A stretch of DNA of 64,000 bases. Origin: Lotus japonicus. Taxonomy: Eukaryota > Streptophyta > Magnoliopsida > Fabales > Fabaceae. Every line of letters starts with the position of its first letter. The stretch's first letter is position 1. Positions 56,759-64,000 of the stretch are shown here, piece by piece. A program made the position numbers and the translations under genes. The notes below the pieces were generated by a model. The model had not been told where the DNA came from, searched no databases, and was given only the letters and a program-made list of their open reading frames with translations. Location of the stretch: NCBI RefSeq assembly GCF_012489685.1, contig NC_080045.1, forward strand, positions 47,451,096 through 47,515,095, read 5' to 3'.

Positions 56759-58289
56759 CCTTTGGCAAGACTATGTTGTCAAAGGTTCTGCGTTCCATAG
56801 AAGCATTGCCCAAAAGCTGAGCTCCAGGAGCTTCCCCATTATCGGGTCTGGTCTTACCCACCGGCGGCAACCCTCCATGCCCACTACTGGTTGCACCACT
56901 CAACGGGGTCCCTTGTGGAAAAATTAATTTCCTCGTCTGGCCTTGCTGCTGACTCATCTGCTTGGCTTGAATTCCACCATCATTCATCAAACCTACATGC
57001 ATGTTATTCTCTCCATGCCCAGTTCCATTGTTTCCTAATGTCTGCGGCTTTGCATTCCGAGGACGTTTACGGTATTGTACTGAACCACTAGAATAGGAAT
57101 ACTCCTTATTACTAGCAGTTGGCAAATCATTGGAGATATTATTGCCACCTTTTTTGCTAACCCCCAATGTATTCCCTGCAGCTTTGGATTTGTTTCCTTT
57201 CCCAGTGAACTGGAAATATTCCTCCTTACTTGGTGCCACTTTCTTAGGTTTGTTTCTTTTTCTTTCCACTTTCAGCCACTCTCCATGTGCTGAGTCCGGG
57301 CATTTCTCAGGAACATTATTATTCCCTTGAATCTCGGCTGATTGCAAATTAGGGGTTTCACACCCCTGTGACTGCCCCGCTGGCGTGTCAACCTGCGCCG
57401 TCATCACCTCAGTAACTGTTACAGCCACCGCCGCGTTAGGAACCCCTTCAGCCTGTTGCTTAGGCTGAGTTTGCACCGGCGACGCCGAGCAGTTGCGAGT
57501 TAAGTGGCCATAACAGCCACAAGCTCCACACAACAAATGCAGGCCTTCGTATTCCACTTTATACCAAGTACCACGCAATCGAATCATTCCCACCACCGGT
57601 TCACTCAAGTCAATCTCTACGCACACGCGAGCAAAGCGACCCTTATGCATATCGACAGTGTTCATATCAACCTTGATTGGCTTCCCCACACCCTTGGCCA
57701 GCGTCATCAATATCTTCCTATGATAGAACTGTAGTCCGAGCCCAGGTATACGAATCCATACAGCCGTCGTATTAATCTTAGAGTCCGCCGCCACAAAGTC
57801 CGACGTCCACGGTTTCACTGATAAGTAATGATCAAAGATCATCCATGGCGCTCCAGTGAGAACCTTCACCTTATCCTCTTGTGAATCAAATTTCACAAAG
57901 AAATACCCATTATGAACCTCAATGACTTCAAAACTACCATGCAGTTTCCATAGGGACTTCAATCTCTCACACAGAGTTCGGTAGCCAATCTTCTTTCCCA
58001 AGAGCTTAATCACCAAACAATCTTCAAACGGATGGAAAATAGACTTATACGCAGTGTCATCCATGTCAAAAGACGGGAATAGCCGATTGCCTTCCACGAG
58101 ATCCATCTTCATCACCCCAGTCTCCAGCAAATCCACTTCCTCCGGAATCAAAACTGGCTTGACTCCCAACACTTTCTCCTTAAACGTGGGCTTACGTATC
58201 GGTGGCGCCTCTGTCTGTTTCATAGGCTCCTGCGCAAGCTCTGAGTCCTCCATCTGAATCTCATTCCGGCCATCACTCGCGTCCCCCAT
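56727..58289 (-). CDS. LINE ORF1 (DUF4283 and CCHC zinc knuckle)
   Basis: The start is taken at the ATG at 58289 (M-G-D-A-S-D-G), giving 520 residues. The longer frame upstream is low-complexity translation. The first 230 residues match the DUF4283 nucleic-acid-binding region of plant LINE ORF1 (F-K-E-K-V-L-G, then F-V-K-F-D-S-Q-E-D and G-A-P-W-M-I-F). A zinc knuckle C-G-A-C-x4-H-x4-C follows. The C-terminal half is hydrophilic and probably disordered. It acts as the RNA-binding chaperone of the element. The frame is intact and overlaps the start of ORF2 by 32 nt. Confidence 0.9.
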   Translation of the reverse strand: MGDASDGRNEIQMEDSELAQEPMKQTEAPPIRKPTFKEKVLGVKPVLIPEEVDLLETGVMKMDLVEGNRLFPSFDMDDTAYKSIFHPFEDCLVIKLLGKKIGYRTLCERLKSLWKLHGSFEVIEVHNGYFFVKFDSQEDKVKVLTGAPWMIFDHYLSVKPWTSDFVAADSKINTTAVWIRIPGLGLQFYHRKILMTLAKGVGKPIKVDMNTVDMHKGRFARVCVEIDLSEPVVGMIRLRGTWYKVEYEGLHLLCGACGCYGHLTRNCSASPVQTQPKQQAEGVPNAAVAVTVTEVMTAQVDTPAGQSQGCETPNLQSAEIQGNNNVPEKCPDSAHGEWLKVERKRNKPKKVAPSKEEYFQFTGKGNKSKAAGNTLGVSKKGGNNISNDLPTASNKEYSYSSGSVQYRKRPRNAKPQTLGNNGTGHGENNMHVGLMNDGGIQAKQMSQQQGQTRKLIFPQGTPLSGATSSGHGGLPPVGKTRPDNGEAPGAQLLGNASMERRTFDNIVLPKDVIFKDHGGA

Positions 58290-58741
58290 GATGGAGAGCA
58301 AAGTAGCAAAAAAAAAAAAACCGTCTAGATGGTTATGCTTCGTTAAAAAAACAATATATGTTAATTTACTATGTACTTGTTTCAAAAAAAAATTACTATG
58401 TACGAAAAAAGAGATATATGAATTATTTGAATAATTATATATTGCACTTATTTTCATTACTCTTAGTTTTCCTTTTATTGTTTTTTTTATTATACTCTCA
58501 ATCCAAACAACTTAAAAATCGCCAAATTTTTCACTTATATTCTTTTCTCCCATTTTAACCTCTCATTTTCACTTTTATGTTGATACAGAGCATAAATGCT
58601 TTTCTCTACTTGTACATATAGCAAATCCTTGGAATCTACATACCTTCTCTCTGTCCTATATTTTTTTTTTCTAACTAAGGTGCAGCCATAAGTTGCTCTA
58701 ACAAGATAGATTTGAGACATCACAAAAGGATAGCAAGACAA

Positions 58742-61700
58742 CTATAGTACTAGCCACATGAAGAATGAGCACCATAGAGTGAGCGAAACTGAGGCGCAGC
58801 CATAAGTTGCAAGCAGAATGACTGAGCATTCACTCTTACCAACTCCAAATAATTGAGTAATTGTACCTGGATCATACATAAAAACTAGTATAATTTTGAG
58901 AAGAGTTTGTAAAACAAGAGGTAGCTCAATTCTTATTAGCAGCTAAAAAGGGAGTAATAACATCGATTGTTCATGTTAAAAAAACTATTGTGATTCCCTT
59001 CAAATGTTTTCAGCTTAATATATTCTGTTCAAGCATGGAAGATCATAAATATGGAGCCAAAAATTGCAGAGGATATCAAATCTTCCAGAAATCAAAACTT
59101 TTAGGATGACAGAATCTATCAGTTTTTCATGCCGTTTCTTTAAAATCCCACAATAGATAGTACTAAAGATTAGAACTCTTCTGGAACTAGTATATACTAA
59201 CCTATGTTTATTGCAGGTGGGAGTGCAAATTGAAGAAGTAACACAAACTGATATAACGGATCATGGTGGACAAAGCCAAAATGCACTGAAGCTTTAACAA
59301 TCACAACACCTAACATTGGCAATGCTACATATCTGACCACAAGGATCCCAACAATGAGTCTAAGCGGCATGCTTGACTTCTTCAAACCTGAAAATTTTCG
59401 CCTATCTGTCATTAAACTCATTATAGACACAACTACTTACCATATCAAATTTACTCAAGTTAATGAAACAAATGAAATTTTTTTATTCGAGTCATTACTA
59501 CCATTAAGAAGATTTGCCCCAACAATCAAGGTGATAGATGGAATTGCTGCATCACTGCAAACCAGGAAAAAAAATATTAAACATATAAAGTTGACTGAAA
59601 ATTCAGGCGGTCAGGCCTAAATGTGCTAACAAGTCTTTTTGGTGTCAATAATATCAACCAGATTAATATCATTGTTAATCATCATTAGAAGTAACCTCTA
59701 TGTCTTAGTCTAGTTGTGAATACAAGAAAAATAGATTTAGCCATCATCATCATCAAGATGCCAAAGTCTAGTTACCCGAGCATGGATGCAGAGTCTTGCA
59801 CAACGCGAAGAGGAGCATTATCACCAATTAGTGCCCTTCGGAGTTCAGGGACAGTTCCAATAATTAAACCAACAACCTGGCATGTGTAGCAGGAAAAGAG
59901 AAGCTAAGCTAGTCATGAGATTGCAAATAATCTAGTTTTGCAAATCATTAATGAAGAGAAAACTCCTCAATTAACCAAAATTTTCCTCTGTTAGATTAGA
60001 AATGCTTTTAAACATTATTGATTAGAATTGAAGAAATGAGCTCCTTTCTGTGCACCATTCATTTGTTTATGTAACTTGTTTCCTTCATTATAAATATTAT
60101 ACCCTCTCTTTTACTGTTTTGAGGATCAATTAAAACTATAACGAAGAGAAGGGATGGGATACCGATCCGATGGTTGATGGTGCTAAGAATGCCTTCAGTT
60201 GGACCTTTTCTGACGATGCTTTTATTCGTTTCATAATCTTCTCTGCCCAATTTTCACCTGTAAAACTCTGGAAAAATGTAAGATTATAACTATGATAAAA
60301 TATTCTAGTAGTTCACTAAGGAGAAGTGCTCACACTCTCTAAAGATAGTGTAAATGAGCTAGGAGTATATACAGTAATCTCATTGCAGTTTGAACATATT
60401 ATCCCTGATATCATTTTTTCTCCAGATGCAAATAGCTTGCAAATATCACAGTGCATGAATCATCTCGCACTTATTTTCATGTTTATCACAAATATTTTAC
60501 ACAACTTAATACCAATTACAAAACCTCAATCTTCCAATTCAATAGAATTTTTTTTATTGTAACCTTGAATTAGGAAGAGGAAACAATTGGTGACTCCACT
60601 GATGACAGATCCTTAAGGGTTAAAAATACACATAATGCAGAAAGATGCACATAATGTTAATTATCTTAGAATATATATATAGAACAACCTTTGCTTCCCC
60701 TTCAGGCACTGTGCACTCAATTTCAAGTTGATTCACATTAGCATTGGTCTTGGAGCTACCCACAGCTGTGACTAAGGTTCCTTGGGAACATTTTGAAGGG
60801 TTTTCAGGTTTCATTTCTGGTTGAGAAACAGGATATCCTACAGTACAATTGTTATTGACTTCCACTACATCATAACTGCATGAGTATACTCGGACGATGT
60901 TGTACACATATGACCATAAGAAAATGGCTCCTATCTGTAAAAGGAAAAAAAAAGTGAGAGATGAGAAATATGGTTAAGAATTTCTCCATTTCCTCTATGA
61001 TGAGCATATTACTGTCTGTTTTTGGTTACAATATAACTGTCTAAATAGCCATATAATGTCGAAATTTCCAAAATATAAATAATAGGTCATACTGCCATTG
61101 AGAGAGAAGCATATGCTAGGCCATTCTTGTAACAAACATCACCAGCTCCAAAAGGACTGTTTCTTTCTTTACAGACAGCAAGAACTATAATGAAAACCAA
61201 ACTCCCCAGATTCCCTGTGAATATCAAATGCAAATTATAAATAGAAAAACATTTTCAGTCTCAGATTTTTAGCATAGCTGCATAGGTCATTAAAGGGGAG
61301 CCTTGGCGCAATTGTAAGAAGCTACTGTTATGTGACTGCGGTCACAGGTTTAAGTCCTGGAAATAACCTCTGGAGTTAAAAGCAAGGTAATGCTGTTTAC
61401 AATAGATCACATGGTCAGACTCTTCCTCGGACCCTGCACATAGCAGAAGCTTTAATGCACCAGACTGCCCTTTTTCAGACTCGGTAAGTAAACCTACCTG
61501 CAGAGCAGCACCCCAACACAAGGCCTTGCATATCATGAGGAGCTCTAGTTATTTTTACCAGCAACCATCCAAGTGCTGTCCCAATGACAAATGTGAGAAG
61601 AATATTTAACGGCATGAACCACCTATATGATTTATGAAAACTTTCACCAAACTAACTTGTAGGAAAAGATAATAAATGTCAAAAATGAAAAGGGAAATTA

Positions 61701-62680
61701 AAAATTTAGAAAATGCAGAGTGGAGAGAACCAAACATACAGTGAAAGCATGCTTTTAAATGTTATGCTTTTGGCCAAGTTGCTGCAAACAAGAGCTGGAC
61801 TGAAGACAAAATATACAATCTGTTGAAAAGGGGAGCCTCAAGTTAGTTTCAAAGTCACCAAATGAAAATACATCAAGGGGCAAAAGAGGTGAGAACAAAG
61901 GCAAGAATGATTATTTGTTCACACCATAATATTGGCTTGATGTACATCATGGAAAAATTAGCTTCATTTATCACAATAGATATGCTTTTGACTCCAACCT
62001 TTTTTAGGATCATGAATTCATGATAGATATGTTATGGCGCAAATACTACATGACTCATGACAATTTTTTGTGTGTTTGTGACATTTCACTGCTGGACAAG
62101 TATCTTATTGTATCTGAATATCTATATCTATACAGCATAACATGACTATTATCCTTCTCTTAATTCTTATTACAGGAAATATAAAGCAGACAACTAAACA
62201 CAGATTAGGGTTACACTATATTATTTAATCATTAAAGGTAACAAACTATCTAATATTGCTAACAACTAACATTTGCCTATAAAAAAAACAAACCTTCTAA
62301 TATTGTTGTACTTAATTGCTCTCTTAAGTCAACTCAGGTGCGGTGAAGGCCAAAGTTCTCTACAAGAATCCAACTCCTAATGATCGAATTCTTGATCTAG
62401 GGTTTCAAACAATCACTTTTAACCACTACGACCACCGACTGGCACTCGTCGGGTATACTATCTATTGAATAATGATTGTACAACATCATAAAAGTTAGTT
62501 TAACTATTAAAGAGAGAAGGGGGGGGGGGGTGAATTGAAACATACTGTATTCAAGTGCCTCCTTTCTTTCTCCCCTAGTACTTCAAAGCGATCCAATGCA
62601 AGAAATGCCCCAACAGCCGTAACCAAGAGCACCTTAAGAATAGGCATCAATGCAGTAACAAAGAGCTCCCAGAAATCCAT
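58742..62680 (-). CDS. PIN-LIKES (PILS) auxin carrier, ten exons
   Basis: Ten exons on the minus strand join with GT-AG sites into 425 codons: 62546-62680, 61740-61819, 61498-61622, 61093-61214, 60689-60934, 60163-60267, 59776-59876, 59502-59554, 59202-59387, 58742-58866. All phases agree. The family sits in the endoplasmic reticulum membrane and controls intracellular auxin. The protein has two hydrophobic halves of about five membrane segments, separated by a hydrophilic loop encoded mostly by exon 5. Family landmarks include G-D-N-A-P-L-R-V-V-Q-D-S-A-S-M-L-G, L-I-V-G-A-N-L-L and H-H-D-P-L-Y-Q-F-V-L-L-L-Q-F-A-L-P-P-A. Exon 4 reads I-I-V-L-A-V-C where most relatives have Pro before A-V-C. 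Exon 6 uses the acceptor at 60268; the AG eight bases further in would break the frame. Confidence 0.92.
61294..61475 (+). mobile_element. Au-SINE in intron 3 of the PILS gene
   Basis: Starts GGGGAGCCTTGGCGCAATTG (A-box region), has a B-box-like 'ggtttaagtcc', continues with 'acaatagatcacatggtc', and ends 'ccagactgccc' plus a T run. This is the layout of the widespread plant Au-SINE family. It lies antisense to the gene, and its T-run end is only about 22 bp from the exon 3 donor at 61497. No target duplication was clear. Confidence 0.88.
62325..62440 (-). mobile_element. SINE-like repeat, second family (minus copy)
   Basis: The reverse strand matches 63714-63830: 'agtggttaaaagtgattg', 'tttgaaaccctagatcaag' and 'ccttcaccgcacctgagt'. 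It sits in intron 1 of the PILS gene. Directly to its left, at about 62250-62280, lies the 3' tail of the SINE family found at 14324. Confidence 0.65.
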
Positions 62681-63680
62681 ATATAGCTTCTTTCTTGTTT
62701 ATGATTTAAAATGGAAACACCTGTCTATTACATTTTCAAATTAACGTTCACTGTACTTTATATAAACAAAATCATAGAGTAAAAATATCAAATCATCACA
62801 GATAAAATAATTTGAGTACCAGCAGGTTCTATAAGAAGTTGGTATTCCTGGCAGCACACATATCAGTGACCCATTGATAATGATAAATGTTGTAGAATTC
62901 GGTGTGACTATCCAAATTTGGAGCAGATATCCTAACTTCAAATCAAGTGAGTCATAGATTTATTTACAAATGTATGAGAATGAATTAGGTGATGGCGAGG
63001 GCTTAATTAGAATGTTTGCAAAGGGTGTTTTTGGTGAAAATGAACAAAAGTGACATGCACACTGTGACAAGTGCTAAAGCAGTAATTAATGAATGTGTTG
63101 TTGTTGGTTGAATGGAAATCACAAGTGAGAAAAAAATGGAGAACGAAGCGAAATCCCAGATGCAGTTAGGTGCTGGTAATTTGGAACTGTTCTGTCAGTT
63201 TTAAGTTTTCTGGGCCTGGGCCTGGGCTGGAGCCTAGAGAGACCATATTTTTGTACAGATAGTTTCACAAAAACAAAAGGTCAAAAGAATGTGAACACAA
63301 AAAAACACTTTTTTTAGCAAAAATAAAGTTTAAAAAAGTCTTAATATTTTTTTTCCTATGCATAAAAGATTAGGTGAGTTTGGTTGCGGTCACCACCACG
63401 GGCAGGACATGCCTCCGAGAGCACATGTCGCTTACAGAGGTACTTACAGATCGTCAACCAACACAACCTAAATATCGGTAGTGAAAATTGAACACACAAC
63501 CTTCTGAAGTGAAGTGGTATGTTCTTACCAAATAATGGAGCTTAAAAAGTCTTAATCTAATTTAAGCAAATAGATTTGGTTTTTGTATGATATAGACCAT
63601 AAACCCCTAATATGTAGCCACCCATATTCGTAGTCACAAACTTTAGGAATTGATTTAATTAAAACAAAACTTTATTTATT
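62681..63680. other. PILS 5' flank and spacer
   Basis: The first few hundred bases should hold the PILS leader and promoter (minus strand). A 5' UTR intron is possible but I could not define it. No other gene is seen. Confidence 0.45.
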
Positions 63681-63701
63681 AAAATGATAAAAGAATAGTT
63701 T

Positions 63702-63851
63702 ATCCATCCAACAGGTGTCGGTCGCAGTAGTAAAGTGATTGTTTGAACCCTTAGATTAAGAGTTCAATTTCTAGGAGTCGCACTCTTAAGAGATCTTTGA
63801 CCTTCACCACACCCAGGTCAAAATTGCAACATCAATTTAACAATTAAAAAA
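63702..63851 (+). mobile_element. SINE with perfect 13-bp target duplication
   Basis: A 150-bp insert ending in poly(A), flanked by aaaagaatagttt at 63689-63701 and 63852-63864. An A-box-like 'cggtcgcagtagtaaagtg' and a B-box-like 'agagttcaatttc' are spaced as in tRNA-derived SINEs. A second, inverted copy lies at 62325-62440. Confidence 0.85.
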
Positions 63852-64000
63852 AAAAGAATAGTTTTTTTCTAGTTTTAGTTTTTCCTAAAATTCTATCGTT
63901 TACATCTAAAATTTCACTTGAATTTCATTTAAGTAACATGTCATCTAAATGAAGGTTGGGTCAAGTACATCTCTAGAAGTCTTTTCAAAAAGAAAAAAAA

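Larger units (their letters stand above)
52585..58320 (-). mobile_element. Nearly full-length L1-type LINE
   Basis: In minus orientation there is an ORF1 (58289 to 56727), an overlapping ORF2 (56758 to 52622), a short 3' UTR and a poly(A) tail (T run at 52585-52594). Both proteins are in the usual order for plant L1 elements. ORF2 has two in-frame stop codons. I could not find a convincing target duplication, and the 5' end (about 58310-58330) is approximate. Confidence 0.9.

Noticed and set aside
60258..60267. PILS frameshift at exon 6
   Set aside because: Using the first AG (60258-60259) gave a phase error and suggested a pseudogene. The acceptor at 60268-60269, ten bases earlier on the minus strand, restores the phase with a good pyrimidine tract, so the gene is intact.
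60620..60907. Separate 95-codon minus-strand gene
   Set aside because: It is PILS exon 5 with read-through into the following intron.
61294..61475. tRNA gene in the PILS intron
   Set aside because: The A- and B-box motifs belong to an Au-SINE. No acceptor stem pairing was seen.
1..64000. CRISPR arrays, operons, phage or bacterial mobile systems
   Set aside because: Introns, TATA boxes, LTR elements, LINEs and SINEs show plant nuclear DNA. The tandem arrays seen lack CRISPR spacing.

Overview
The window is plant nuclear DNA, almost certainly from a dicot and most probably a legume. Single-copy genes with short GT-AG introns are separated by AT-rich spacers full of LTR retrotransposons, LINEs, SINEs, MULEs and hAT elements. 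The clearest pointer to legumes is the repeat style, including the 29-bp TGTCAGTGTAAAA palindrome at 4487-4515. The species cannot be fixed from the sequence alone.

Host genes. (1) Potato inhibitor I family serine protease inhibitors: copy 1 at 1331-1537, copy 2 at 2953-3365, copy 3 at 23766-24165, and a dead copy (copy 4) at 13626-13900. They form two duplicated blocks, A (about 1.28-3.83 kb) and B (about 13.7-24.6 kb). Block B was later expanded by about 8.3 kb of nested transposons. (2) The 3' exon of an unrecognised conserved plant gene (25953-26424, minus). (3) A single-C2H2 zinc finger gene with a QALGGH helix and a terminal EAR-type motif (47572-48120, plus). (4) A complete ten-exon PIN-LIKES (PILS) auxin carrier gene (58742-62680, minus; 425 aa). 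A lone beta-hexosaminidase-like exon lies at 8065-8207 (minus).

Transposons dominate the rest. 9.6-10.7 kb: a 5'-truncated LINE. 12.3-13.5 kb: a three-LTR TRIM-like element. 15-23.3 kb: LINE fragments, a 3.47-kb solo LTR, a MULE and a hAT element. 24.4-25.5 kb: a decayed copia. 26.7-27.1 kb: exons of an En/Spm-type transposase. 27.67-32.66 kb: a near-intact copia with identical LTRs. 34.28-44.65 kb: an older retroposon split by a very young 9.28-kb Ty3/gypsy element that has lost gag and the protease site. 49.5-50.1 kb: a foldback MULE. 50.8-51.6 kb: a second hAT of the same family. 52.6-58.3 kb: a nearly full-length L1-type LINE. Many insertions are proven by target-site duplications that I read directly.

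I found no previously undescribed biological system. The most interesting material is evolutionary: duplication and reactive-site change in the inhibitor cluster, an inhibitor copy that lost exon 1 but has an in-frame ATG in its former intron, young but defective LTR elements that probably moved with help in trans, and paralogous repeats that serve as each other's empty site for two DNA transposons.
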